From NCBI RefSeq assembly GCF_026340675.1, contig NZ_JAPEOX010000001.1, forward strand, positions 2,108,001 through 2,172,000: 64,000 nucleotides of DNA. Reading direction: 5' to 3'. Below the pieces are notes generated by a model. It worked only from the letters and a program-made list of their open reading frames with translations, was not told the DNA's origin and searched no databases. Positions 42,435 through 51,000 of this stretch are shown here, one piece after another. The first letter of the stretch is position 1, and each line of letters begins with the position of its first letter. A program made the position numbers and the translations under genes. This stretch comes from Streptomyces sp. NBC_01264. GTDB taxonomy: Bacteria > Actinomycetota > Actinomycetes > Streptomycetales > Streptomycetaceae.

Positions 42435-43097
42435 GTGGAGACTCAGCCATCACTTCCGTCGCTTTCGCCCCCTTCCCCGCTTCGGCCGCTCGCGCGCCAG
42501 ATCACCGCGCTGCGGCCCTCCCTCGGACCCGTCCGCCTCGTCGGGATCGACGGGCACGCCGGGTCCGGGAAGAGCACCTTCGCCGGGGTGCTCGCCGAGG
42601 CGCTGGGCGGGGTTCCCGTGCTGCGGCTGGACGACGTGGCCACCCATGAGGAGCTGTTCGGCTGGATGGGGCGGCTACGCGCACAGGTGCTGGAGCCGCT
42701 CGCCGCCGGGCGGGCCGCGCACTGGGCCCCGTACGACTGGGTCGAGCGGCGGTTCGGTCCGGAGCGGGTGCTGGAGCCCGGTCCGGTGCTGCTGGTCGAG
42801 GGGGTCGGTGCCGGGCGGCGCGCCCTGCGCCCGCACCTGGCGCGGCTGCTGTGGATGGAGACCCCGCGTGCGAAGTCCTGGGGCCGCGGGCGCGACCGTG
42901 ACGGGCGCGAACTGTCCGACTTCTGGGACGGATGGGAGCGCGCGGAGCTCGCGCACTTCTCGGATGATCCTTCGCGCCCCTTCGCGGACACCCTGGTGCG
43001 GCAGAGCAGTACGGGATACGAGTGGACTTCCGGGGCTGCCGGGGCGGCCCTCACCGGTGCCCGTGTGACTGAGGGTGACGAGGTCCCCCAGGCCTGA
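42435..43097 (+). CDS. uridine kinase-like P-loop protein
   Basis: 220 aa. After a Pro/Ser-rich N-terminus, a Walker A IDGHAGSGKSTFAGVLAEALGG (about residues 38-59) and LRLDDVATHEEL are followed by a Walker-B-like VLLVEGVGAGRR strand. This layout is typical of small uridine kinase/AAA_18-like nucleoside kinases; the substrate is unknown. GTG 42435 is six bases after a -10-like TACGCT (42423-42428) with no Shine-Dalgarno, so it is probably leaderless. It is followed by a strong terminator. Confidence 0.85.
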   Translation: METQPSLPSLSPPSPLRPLARQITALRPSLGPVRLVGIDGHAGSGKSTFAGVLAEALGGVPVLRLDDVATHEELFGWMGRLRAQVLEPLAAGRAAHWAPYDWVERRFGPERVLEPGPVLLVEGVGAGRRALRPHLARLLWMETPRAKSWGRGRDRDGRELSDFWDGWERAELAHFSDDPSRPFADTLVRQSSTGYEWTSGAAGAALTGARVTEGDEVPQA

Positions 43098-43497
43098 AGG
43101 GCGACGGAAAGGCCCTCCCTGCGGGTGCCTCCCGGCCGCTTGACCCGGGGGCCGGGACGGCCTTACGTTCTGAAGAAGCGGCCCTCACCGGCCGCCGCGG
43201 ACGCGAAGCCCCCGATTGTTCCCCCGTGATCGGGGGCTTCGTTCTGCCCCCGATTCCCCGTCGGGTCCCGTCCTGCACTCCTCCGTCGCGGCGTCGCACG
43301 GGGCGCATCCCGGCGATTTTCTCACCCTGCGTCACCGTGGACCGCCCGGATACCCGCCCCGCGGGTCTTCGACGCACCCTACGTAAGGTGCGTAACCGCA
43401 GGTACGATGCACCCCTGATTTCATCGGCGCAGGGACAACTCGCGTACGCATCGCGGGGGTTGCTGGGCACCACGGGGGCAGGCTTGTGGGGGATGTG
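43098..43497. other. intergenic region before the AAA+ gene
   Basis: About 400 bases. A terminator hairpin lies at 43205-43240. GGTGC...GCACC arms (43387-43412) enclose TACGAT at 43404-43409, which could be a -10 element for the AAA+ gene. Nothing else is seen. Confidence 0.35.
43205..43240 (+). terminator. terminator of the kinase gene
   Basis: 12-base-pair perfect stem (43205-43216 GAAGCCCCCGAT with 43229-43240) and a 12-base C-rich loop, about 110 bases after the kinase stop, followed by GTTCTGCC. Confidence 0.75.
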
Positions 43498-45447
43498 ATG
43501 GACTTCGCCGCGCACGGCAGCAGCGCGCACGCCCCGGCCGAACTCGCCTGGCTGCGAGGAGTGGACGCCTGCACGATGGGCGCCTACCCGCAGGCCGAGG
43601 AGGAGTTCCGGGCGGCCGTACGACTGGATCCCGCCATGGCCGACGCCTGGCTGGGCCTGCACGCGCTCCGCGTCGACACCACGAACGCGTTATTGCGCAT
43701 GTACGCCCACCGGGACCGCTTCGGGGAGCAGCGGGCCCGCCACCGGCGGACGCTGAACTCCTGGTACTGGCTGGGCTGGTGGGTGCAGCCGGTCCTGGAG
43801 ACCCGGCGGGACCTGCTGCTGGCGCACGCCTCGCACTGGCTGGACGGGCGCCACGTCCCCGAGCTGGACCAGGCACTTGCCGCTCTGCCGCCCGTGGACA
43901 CCGACCCCCAGGTGCGCTTCCTGCACGCCTGCCGGGCCTACCTGGTCAAGGACTGGGAGCAGTTGGTCCGCTCCACCGAATCGCTGGTCGACGATCCGCT
44001 CCTGGGCATCGAGGCGGGCCTGTTCGGCGGGATGGCGCGGGTCCGGCTGGAGATGTACGGGCAGGCCGAGCCGCTGCTGTCGGCCTCGCTGATGCGCTGC
44101 CGCAGCGAGCAGCCCCAGCGCAAGGAGCTGCGGTACTGGCTGGCGCGGGCGCACGAGGGGACCGGGCGCAGCGCCGCGGCCCTGCCGCTGTACCGGGCGG
44201 TGCACCGGGTGGACCCGGCGTTCATGGACACGGCGGCCCGGCTGACGGCGATCGAGGACAGCGAGGACGCCGACGGCCTGGCCGGGTTCGCGAGCGGCGC
44301 GGGCTACGAGGCCTTCGGCGGGCACGGAGCGGCCCCGTCGGGCGGTGACTTCGCGGCGGTGGCGCTGGGCGGCGGTCCGGTCCAGGGGATCGCCGCGGAC
44401 GGGCAGCCGGACGCGGACCCGCTGTCGGCGGCCGACCCGCCGGAGCCGCGGCACGGCCCGGGGGCGCCGGGGCCCGGCGCGGGTCTGCCGGCCGGGGTAC
44501 GGCACAAGGCCTCGCTGCCCGCTCAGCCGGGACCGGTGGGACTGCCGGCCGGGCCGGCGGATCCGGCGGCGCTGGCCGAGGCGCTCGCGGAGCTGGAGCG
44601 GATGGTGGGCCTGGAGCCGGTCAAACGGCAGGTGAAGGCGCTCTCCGCGCAGCTGCACATGGCCAGGCTGCGGACGGGGCAGGGGCTGCCGGTGCAGCCG
44701 CCGAAACGGCACTTCGTCTTCTCCGGGCCCTCGGGCACCGGCAAGACCACGGTGGCGCGGATCCTGGGCCGGGTCTTCTACGCGCTGGGCCTGCTCGGCG
44801 GCGACCACCTCGTCGAGGCCGGGCGCGCGGACCTGGTCGGCGAGTTCCTCGGGCAGACCGCCGTGAAGGCGAACGAGCTGATCGACTCGGCGATCGGCGG
44901 GGTGCTGTTCGTGGACGAGGCGTACAGCCTCTCCAACTCCGGCTACAGCAAGGGCGACGCGTACGGCGACGAGGCCCTGCAGGTGCTGCTGAAGCGGGCG
45001 GAGGACAACCGGGATCACCTGGTCGTGATCCTCGCGGGCTATCCGGCGGGGATGGACCGGCTGCTCGCCACGAATCCGGGGTTGTCCTCGCGGTTCACCA
45101 CCCGGGTGGACTTCCCCAGCTACCGGCCGCTGGAGCTCACCTCGATCGGCGGGGTGCTGGCGGACGCGAACGGGGACCGGTGGGACGCGGAGGCGCTGGA
45201 GGAGCTGCGGAGCATCAGCGGGCACGTGGTGGAGCAGGGGTGGATCGACGAGCTGGGCAACGGGCGGTTCCTGCGCACGCTGTACGAGAAGAGCTGCGCG
45301 TACCGGGACCTGCGGTTGTCCGGCTTCGCCGGTGATCCCTCGCGGGAGGACCTGTCCACCCTGCGGCTGGCGGACCTGATGCAGGCCTACGGGGAGGTCC
45401 TGTCGGGCCGCGGCCCCCAGGAGCGGCCGGAGCCGCCGCCGCTGTGA
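43498..45447 (+). CDS. TPR + AAA+ ATPase (CbxX/EccA-like)
   Basis: 649 aa. The N-terminal 270 residues are TPR-like helices (AELAWLRGVDACTMGAYPQAEEEFRAAVRLDP, AVHRVDPAFMDTAARLTAI). A Gly/Pro/Ala-rich linker (about 275-355) follows, then a CbxX/CfqX-type AAA+ domain. The latter has Walker A FSGPSGTGKTTVARIL, pore-loop/sensor region LVGEFLGQTAVKANELI, Walker B GVLFVDEAYSL and Arg finger region NPGLSSRFTTRVDFP. This is the layout of EccA of type VII secretion, but no other ESX genes are present nearby. ATG 43498 has GGGGGA at proper spacing; GTG 43486 is an alternative. It converges on the small membrane gene with a 7-base gap. Confidence 0.88.
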   Translation: MDFAAHGSSAHAPAELAWLRGVDACTMGAYPQAEEEFRAAVRLDPAMADAWLGLHALRVDTTNALLRMYAHRDRFGEQRARHRRTLNSWYWLGWWVQPVLETRRDLLLAHASHWLDGRHVPELDQALAALPPVDTDPQVRFLHACRAYLVKDWEQLVRSTESLVDDPLLGIEAGLFGGMARVRLEMYGQAEPLLSASLMRCRSEQPQRKELRYWLARAHEGTGRSAAALPLYRAVHRVDPAFMDTAARLTAIEDSEDADGLAGFASGAGYEAFGGHGAAPSGGDFAAVALGGGPVQGIAADGQPDADPLSAADPPEPRHGPGAPGPGAGLPAGVRHKASLPAQPGPVGLPAGPADPAALAEALAELERMVGLEPVKRQVKALSAQLHMARLRTGQGLPVQPPKRHFVFSGPSGTGKTTVARILGRVFYALGLLGGDHLVEAGRADLVGEFLGQTAVKANELIDSAIGGVLFVDEAYSLSNSGYSKGDAYGDEALQVLLKRAEDNRDHLVVILAGYPAGMDRLLATNPGLSSRFTTRVDFPSYRPLELTSIGGVLADANGDRWDAEALEELRSISGHVVEQGWIDELGNGRFLRTLYEKSCAYRDLRLSGFAGDPSREDLSTLRLADLMQAYGEVLSGRGPQERPEPPPL

Positions 45448-45454
45448 GGACGGC

Positions 45455-45889
45455 CTACGGCATGTCCGGCGGCGGGCCGGAGCAGGCCGCGAAGGCGTTG
45501 AGGACCATGAGGGCGATGACCGCGGCGATGAGGAACCAGCCGCCCCAGAGGGGCCGTCCGCCGTACTGCTCGGCCCACTGCTCGTCCGCCCCGCCGTCGC
45601 CCAGCCTGCCTTGCAGCAGCGCCCGGACCCGGTCCGCGAACTCCGGTTCCGCCGCCGCGCGTTCGCTCAGGACCGATGCGAGTGCGAGGGCCGCGGCCGG
45701 TGCGCAGGGTTCGCGGTCGAAGGCCGCGACGGCGCCGACCCGTTCGGCCGGCAGCCCGTCGAGGATCACCTCGCGCAGCCGGCGCACCACCGGGGAGGGT
45801 GCGTCGGGGTCCTCCCGCAGCAGGTCCAGCACCTCGCGGGCCATGGCCCGGAACTCCGGCTCCCCGTCGTCGTGTTCACCGGATCGCAT
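45455..45889 (-). CDS. hypothetical protein with C-terminal membrane anchor
   Basis: 144 aa. An acidic, helical N-terminal part (EFRAMAREVLDLLREDPDAPSPVVRRLREVILDGLPAERVGAVAAFDRE) is followed by a single C-terminal transmembrane helix (LWGGWFLIAAVIALMVLNAFAAC). Function unknown. ATG 45889 has GAGGGGGC upstream. It follows the two CNNM genes in the same direction after an 86-base gap and may be co-transcribed. Confidence 0.72.
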   Translation of the reverse strand: MRSGEHDDGEPEFRAMAREVLDLLREDPDAPSPVVRRLREVILDGLPAERVGAVAAFDREPCAPAAALALASVLSERAAAEPEFADRVRALLQGRLGDGGADEQWAEQYGGRPLWGGWFLIAAVIALMVLNAFAACSGPPPDMP

Positions 45890-45975
45890 GAACGCCCCCT
45901 CCCGCCGCCTCCTCACGAGTATGGCGGCCCGACGCCGTTGCCGGACCCCTCGCGCGAGGGGTCCGGCGGCGGGCG

Positions 45976-47055
45976 TCAGCCGGTGAGCGCACCCTCCGAG
46001 CGGAGTTCGGGCCTGCGAGCCTGCGGCGCCATGCGGTGGGCCGGGTCGCGGACCTCGCCGACCAGCGTTTCCAGTACGTCCTCCATGGCGACCAGGCCCA
46101 GGACCCGGCCCGAGGGGTCGGCGACCTGCGCCAGGTGCGTCGCGTCGCGGCGCATCACCGTCAGGGCGTCGTCCAGCGGGAGCGTGGAGCAGACCGTGGT
46201 CATGCGGCGCCAGACCCGCTGGGGCACGGCCCGTTCCCGGTCCTCCAGGTCCAGTACGTCCTTCACGTGCAGGTAGCCCATGAAGGCACCGCTCTCGGCG
46301 CGGACGGGGAACCGGGAGTACCCGGTGCGGACCGTCAGCTGCTCGATCTGGCGCGGGGTGACGGCCGGGCCGACCGTGACCAGCCGGTCCGGGGCGAGGA
46401 GGACGTCGGTGACCGGGCGGCTGCCCAGCTCCAGCGCGTCCTCCAGGCGCTCCTGTTCCACCGGCTCCAGCAGACCGGCCTGCCGGGAGTCCTTGAGCAG
46501 GCGGCCGAGCTGGGCCGAGGTGTAGACGGCCTCGACCTCGTCCTTGGGCTCCACCTTGAAGAGCCGCAGGATCAGCGTGGCGCAGGCGCCCAGCGCCGTG
46601 GTGACCGGTCCGCAGACCCGGGCGAAGGCGACCAGGCCCGGGCTGAACCACAGGGCCGTCCTCTCGGGGGCGGCCATGGCGAGGTTCTTGGGGACCATCT
46701 CGCCGATGACCAGGTGCAGGAAGATCACCGCGGTGAGGGCCACCGCGTAGCCCAGCGGGTGGATCAGGCCCTCGGGCACGTGGGCGGCGTGGAAGACGGG
46801 CTCCAGGAGCCGGGCCACGGTGGGTTCGGCCACGGCGCCGAGGGTGAGCGAGCACATGGTGATGCCGAACTGCGCGGCGGCCATCATGCGCGGCAGGTTC
46901 TCCAGGCCGTGGAGCACCTGGCGGGCCCGCTTGGAGCCGGCGGCCAGGGGTTCGATCTGGCTGCGGCGTACGGAGACGAGCGCGAACTCGGCGCCGACGA
47001 AGAAGCCGTTGGCCAGGACGAGGAGCAGGGCGAACAGCAGTTGGAGCGCGTTCAC
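45976..47055 (-). CDS. CNNM/CBS domain membrane protein (hemolysin C family), second copy
   Basis: 359 aa. The N-terminal CNNM (DUF21) domain has four hydrophobic helices, starting LQLLFALLLVLANGFFVGAEFALVSVRRSQIE and including GITMCSLTLGAVAEPTVARLL and IGEMVPKNLAMA. It is followed by a pair of CBS domains (APDRLVTVGPAVTPRQ to AMEDVLETLVGEVRDPAH). There is no CorC/HlyC C-terminal domain, unlike its neighbour. Relatives are magnesium/sodium-linked transporters of the CorC/MpfA type. GTG 47055 overlaps the stop of the upstream paralogue (GTGA), so the pair is coupled. Confidence 0.9.
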   Translation of the reverse strand: MNALQLLFALLLVLANGFFVGAEFALVSVRRSQIEPLAAGSKRARQVLHGLENLPRMMAAAQFGITMCSLTLGAVAEPTVARLLEPVFHAAHVPEGLIHPLGYAVALTAVIFLHLVIGEMVPKNLAMAAPERTALWFSPGLVAFARVCGPVTTALGACATLILRLFKVEPKDEVEAVYTSAQLGRLLKDSRQAGLLEPVEQERLEDALELGSRPVTDVLLAPDRLVTVGPAVTPRQIEQLTVRTGYSRFPVRAESGAFMGYLHVKDVLDLEDRERAVPQRVWRRMTTVCSTLPLDDALTVMRRDATHLAQVADPSGRVLGLVAMEDVLETLVGEVRDPAHRMAPQARRPELRSEGALTG

Positions 47056-48434
47056 CGGCCACCCACCTGCGCCAGCTCTGCAGGGGCGGGTACCGAACCG
47101 AGCCGGTCGGGGCCGAGCCCGTCGGGAGCGGTGCGCACGAGGCGGACCCGCTCCGCGCGGTAGCGGCGGACCTGGCGCACGGAGAGCTTCCAGCCGGGTA
47201 GTTCGGCGCGGTCCCCGGGGGCAGGGATGCGGCCGAGCAGGTCGGCGACGAGTCCGGCGACGGTCTCGTACGGGCCTTCGGGGACCTCCAGGCCTATGCG
47301 GCGCAGGGTCTGCACGCGGCAGCTCCCGTCGGCCTCCCAGGAGGGGCGGCCGTCCTCGGCGGGCACGGCGGCCAGTTCGGGGCTGCCGTCCTCCGCGAGG
47401 TCGTGCTCGTCGCGGACTTCGCCGACGAGCTCCTCCACGATGTCCTCCAGGGTGACGACGCCGGCGGTGCCGCCGTACTCGTCGACGACCACGGCCATGG
47501 GCTGTTCGCTGCGCAGCCGTTCCAGCAGCGGCTGCACCGGCAGGGAGCCGGGCACCAGCAGCGGGGCCACGCAGATCCCGCTGACGCTGGTGCGGGCGCG
47601 CTCGGCTTCGGGCACGGCGAGGGCGTCCTTGAGGTGGACGACCCCGGTGATCTCGTCGATGCGCTCGCGGTAGACGGGGAAGCGGGACAGGCCCGTGGCG
47701 CGGGTCAGGTTCAGCACGTCGGCCGCGGTGGCCGTGTGCTGGAGGGCGCTGACCTTGACCCGGGGGGTCATGACCAGCTGCGCCGTGAGCTCGCCCAGCG
47801 AGATGGTCCGTACGAAGAGGTCGGCGGTGTCCTGTTCCAGGGCGCCGGCCTGGGCCGAATGGCGGACCAGGGAGACCAGTTCGCCGGGGGTCCGGGCGGA
47901 GGCCATCTCCTCGGTGGGCTCCACGCCGAGCGCCCGGACGAGCCGGTTGGCGACGGCGTTGAGGCCCGCGATGACGGGCCGGAAGACCCGGGAGAAGACG
48001 TGCTGCGGGCCGGCCACGAAGCGGGCCACCTGGAGCGGCCGGGAGACGGCCCAGTTCTTCGGGACGAGCTCGCCGACGACCATCTGGACGGCGGAGGCGA
48101 GCAGCATGCCGATGACGACGGCCACGCCGGGTACGGCGCCCTTGGGGAGGCCGGTCGCTTCGAGCGGCCCGGCCAGCAGGGCGGCGAGGGCGGGCTCGGC
48201 GAGCATGCCGACCACGAGGGAGGTGATGGTGATGCCGAGCTGGGTGCCGGAGAGCTGGAAGGACAGCTCCCGCAGGGCTGCGACGACCGTGCGTGCACGG
48301 CGGTCGCCCTCGGCCGCGGCGCGTTCGGCCTCGGGTCTCTCGACGGTGACGAGGCCGAATTCGGCCGCCACGAAGAAACCGTTGGCGAGGATCAGGGCGA
48401 ATGCCGCCACGAGCAGGAGTAGCGGGATGGTCAT
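47052..48434 (-). CDS. CNNM/CBS/CorC domain membrane protein (hemolysin C family), first copy
   Basis: 460 aa. CNNM domain (LLLLVAAFALILANGFFVAAEFGLVTVERPEAE, GITITSLVVGMLAEPALAALL, VVGELVPKNWAVSRPLQ), two CBS domains (LVMTPRVKVSALQ to VVDEYGGTAGVVTLEDIVEELVGEVRDEHD) and a C-terminal CorC_HlyC domain (YETVAGLVADLLGRIPAPGD, LPGWKLSVRQVRRYRAERVRL). The complete architecture is that of CorB/CorC-type magnesium transporters. ATG 48434. The heteromeric pairing of a long and a short paralogue is common in actinobacteria. Confidence 0.92.
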   Translation of the reverse strand: MTIPLLLLVAAFALILANGFFVAAEFGLVTVERPEAERAAAEGDRRARTVVAALRELSFQLSGTQLGITITSLVVGMLAEPALAALLAGPLEATGLPKGAVPGVAVVIGMLLASAVQMVVGELVPKNWAVSRPLQVARFVAGPQHVFSRVFRPVIAGLNAVANRLVRALGVEPTEEMASARTPGELVSLVRHSAQAGALEQDTADLFVRTISLGELTAQLVMTPRVKVSALQHTATAADVLNLTRATGLSRFPVYRERIDEITGVVHLKDALAVPEAERARTSVSGICVAPLLVPGSLPVQPLLERLRSEQPMAVVVDEYGGTAGVVTLEDIVEELVGEVRDEHDLAEDGSPELAAVPAEDGRPSWEADGSCRVQTLRRIGLEVPEGPYETVAGLVADLLGRIPAPGDRAELPGWKLSVRQVRRYRAERVRLVRTAPDGLGPDRLGSVPAPAELAQVGGR

Positions 48435-48636
48435 GCCGCCGCCTCCGGGGGGAGGGCGGCGCGTGTACTACCGGACGATCCGTCCATTGCTGGAGGGAGT
48501 CACTCCTCAGGTCGATGGTGCCCACGGGCCACGGGGTCCCGGGGCGTGTGGGAGGGCACGCAGGTGCGCGCCCCGCCCACCAGGTTAGTCATTGGGACCG
48601 CCGCCGCAATGGGACGCAGCGTTAGGTGGGCCGGGC

Positions 48637-49101
48637 TCAGTCGTTCTTCGAGCCGGTTCCACGGGCTTCGGCCAGGGCGCGCAGGGTGCGCGCGTCGGCG
48701 ATCGCCTGGGCCTTGGCGACCCCCGGCTGGATGCCGAGGGCGGGCAGGCTGGTGCCGTCGCTCAGGTCGAGGAACACCCAGGCGTCGCCGGGGCGGAGGT
48801 TGACGCGCAGGATCTGCGCCCACTCCAGGCGGCGGGTGGTGGTGAGGTTGACGACCGTGACCCCGGCCTCGTCGGCGACCACCTTGGGGCGGCTGAGCAG
48901 GACGAGGACGGAGGAGAGCAGGGCCGCGGTGAAGACGAAGGCGATCCGCTCACCGGGGTGCAGGGTCTCGAGGATCAGCGCGATCGCGGTGATCGTCACG
49001 AACATGGCGGCGCCCACGCCCAGCAGGACGGCCCGGGTGCGGGTCGGCCGGAAGGTGACCGGCAGGGCGGGCGGTGCGGGCTGGGCGGTGGCGTCGGCCA
49101 T
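48637..49101 (-). CDS. PH-domain membrane protein
   Basis: 154 aa. Two hydrophobic helices (AVLLGVGAAMFVTITAIALIL and IAFVFTAALLSSVLVLL) are followed by a short bacterial PH-like domain (KVVADEAGVTVVNLTTTRRLEWAQILRVNLRPGDAWVFLDLSDG). Similar proteins follow hisG in Streptomyces. Function is unknown. ATG 49101 has only a weak AAGG upstream. Same direction as hisG, 68 bases after it. Confidence 0.8.
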   Translation of the reverse strand: MADATAQPAPPALPVTFRPTRTRAVLLGVGAAMFVTITAIALILETLHPGERIAFVFTAALLSSVLVLLSRPKVVADEAGVTVVNLTTTRRLEWAQILRVNLRPGDAWVFLDLSDGTSLPALGIQPGVAKAQAIADARTLRALAEARGTGSKND

Positions 49102-49169
49102 GTTCGTCAGGTGCCTTCGGGTGGTGCCGGATGGAGGCGGGTGTGCGCGGCGGAGCGCCGGCGGACCCG

Positions 49170-50018
49170 TCAGAGGCGGCAGGCGTGGATCGAGGTGGTG
49201 AGGATCGCGCGCGCGCCCAGCTCGTACAGGTCGTCCATGATCCGCTGGGCCTCCTTGGCGGGGACCATGGCGCGGACGGCGACCCAGCCCTCGTTGTGCA
49301 GCGGGGAGACGGTCGGCGACTCCAGGCCCGGGGTGAGGGCGACGGCGCGCTCCAGGTGCTCGGCGCGGCAGTCGTAGTCCATCATCACGTAGCTGCGGGC
49401 GACCAGGACGCCCTGGAGGCGGCGCAGGAACTGCTGGGCCCGCGGGTCCTCCGGGTCGGTGCCGTTGCCGCGGATGACGACGGCCTCGGAGGTCATGATC
49501 GGCTCGCCGATGACCTCCAGTCCGGCGTTGCGCAGGCTGGTGCCGGTCTCGACGACGTCGGCGATGATCTGGGCGACGCCGAGCTGGATGGCGGTCTCGA
49601 CCGCGCCGTCGAGGTGGACGACGGAGGCCTCGATGCCCTGGTCGGCGAGGTGCTTCGCGACGATTCCCTCGTACGAGGTCGCGATGGTCATCCCGTGGAA
49701 GTCCTCGGGGCCCTTCGCGGTGCCGGGGATGGTGGCGTAGCGGAAGGTGGAGCGGCCGAAGTTCAGCGGCAGGATCTCCTCGGCGCTGGCGCCGGAGTCG
49801 AGCAGCAGGTCGCGGCCGGTGATGCCGATGTCGAGCTTGCCGGAGGACACGTAGATCGCGATGTCCTTGGGGCGGAGGTAGAAGAACTCCACCTCGTTCT
49901 CGGGGTCGACGACCACGAGCTCCTTGGACTCCTTGCGCATCCGGTAGCCGGCCTCATGGAGCATCGCCGACGCCGGTCCGGAGAGTGAACCCTTGTTGGG
50001 GACGGCGATGCGCAGCAT
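49170..50018 (-). CDS. hisG: ATP phosphoribosyltransferase (long form)
   Basis: 282-aa HisG, first step of histidine synthesis: ATP + PRPP to phosphoribosyl-ATP. It begins MLRIAVPNKGSLSGPASAMLHEAGY, with LDIGITGRDLLLDSGA and ADVVETGTSLRNAGLEVIGEP (PRPP-binding loop) and a C-terminal ACT-like regulatory domain (from about residue 205), so it is the long, histidine-inhibited type. ATG 50018 has AAGGAAG upstream. It follows hisE with a 110-base gap; the rest of the his pathway is not in the window. Confidence 0.97.
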   Translation of the reverse strand: MLRIAVPNKGSLSGPASAMLHEAGYRMRKESKELVVVDPENEVEFFYLRPKDIAIYVSSGKLDIGITGRDLLLDSGASAEEILPLNFGRSTFRYATIPGTAKGPEDFHGMTIATSYEGIVAKHLADQGIEASVVHLDGAVETAIQLGVAQIIADVVETGTSLRNAGLEVIGEPIMTSEAVVIRGNGTDPEDPRAQQFLRRLQGVLVARSYVMMDYDCRAEHLERAVALTPGLESPTVSPLHNEGWVAVRAMVPAKEAQRIMDDLYELGARAILTTSIHACRL

Positions 50019-50128
50019 GGGGCTTCCTTTGGTGCGTAGGTGCGAAAGGGTGTGCTGGTACGGGTACGGACGCGCGGACGCCCCGGCAGGATGTGCCGGG
50101 GCCCGCGCGGCCTGGGAACTGCTCCGGC

Positions 50129-50407
50129 CTAGAGGTGCGCGTAGACGTCTTCGAGGGTGATCCCGCGCGCCACCATCATCACCTGGACGTGGTAGAGCAG
50201 CTGGGAGATCTCCTCGGCGGCGGCTTCCTTGCCCTCGTACTCGGCGGCCATCCAGACTTCGGCGGCCTCCTCGACGACCTTCTTGCCGATGGCATGGACA
50301 CCCTTGCCGACCAGCTCGGCGGTACGGGAGGTGCTCGGGTCACCGTTGGCCTTGAGCTGGAGCTCGGTGAAGAGCTCTTCGAAGCTCTTGGGGGTTTTGT
50401 TCGCCAT
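50129..50407 (-). CDS. hisE: phosphoribosyl-ATP pyrophosphatase
   Basis: 92-aa HisE, second step of histidine synthesis (phosphoribosyl-ATP to phosphoribosyl-AMP). It is an all-alpha MazG-like fold with the metal motif [36 protein letters not shown] 50407 ([12 protein letters not shown]). It lies between ribH (32-base gap) and hisG, so histidine and riboflavin genes share a transcription unit. Confidence 0.96.
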   Translation of the reverse strand: MANKTPKSFEELFTELQLKANGDPSTSRTAELVGKGVHAIGKKVVEEAAEVWMAAEYEGKEAAAEEISQLLYHVQVMMVARGITLEDVYAHL

Positions 50408-50439
50408 GATGGTCCTCAGAATACGGGGTCCGCGGCTGC

Positions 50440-50928
50440 CTACTGGCGCCAGGGTTCGCTGACGGTCCGCAGGGTCATGGCGGTGGAGACGGCGGCGGTG
50501 ACCGCTTCGTGCCCCTTGTCCTCGTTCGACCCCTCGAGCCCGGCGCGGTCCAGCGCCTGCTCGTCGTTGTCGCAGGTCAGTACGCCGAAGCCGACGGGGA
50601 CTCCGGTGTCGATCGACACCTGTACCAGGCCCTGGGTGACGCCCTGGCAGACGTAGTCGAAGTGCGGGGTGCCGCCGCGGATGACCACGCCGAGGGCGAC
50701 GATGGCATCGTAACCGCGACCGGCCAGTACCTTCGCCACGACCGGGAGCTCGAAGCTGCCCGGGACCCTCAGCAGGGTGGGCTCGTCGATCCCCAGCTCG
50801 TGCAGGGCCCGCAGGGCGCCGTCCACCAGGCCGTCCATGACCTTCTCGTGCCACTGGGCCGCGATGACGGCGACGCGCAGGTCTCCGCAGTTCTTCACGC
50901 TCAGTTCGGGTGCGCCCTTGCCGCTCAC
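50440..50928 (-). CDS. ribH: 6,7-dimethyl-8-ribityllumazine synthase
   Basis: 162-aa lumazine synthase, condensing the ribitylamino-pyrimidine with 3,4-dihydroxy-2-butanone 4-phosphate. Motifs are [63 protein letters not shown] and [17 protein letters not shown]. It assembles as a pentamer or icosahedral shell. GTG 50928 start. It follows ribBA with a 72-base gap. Confidence 0.97.
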   Translation of the reverse strand: MSGKGAPELSVKNCGDLRVAVIAAQWHEKVMDGLVDGALRALHELGIDEPTLLRVPGSFELPVVAKVLAGRGYDAIVALGVVIRGGTPHFDYVCQGVTQGLVQVSIDTGVPVGFGVLTCDNDEQALDRAGLEGSNEDKGHEAVTAAVSTAMTLRTVSEPWRQ

Positions 50929-51000
50929 AGCTCTGCTCCTCGTTGCGATTCGTGTGGTGTTACCGCGTGGGTGGTGCTCTGGGTGGTGCTCGGGTTGGTG

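Noticed and set aside
43498..45447. Type VII secretion locus
   Set aside because: Only an EccA-like ATPase is present; no EsxA/B, EccB-E or mycosin genes in the window.
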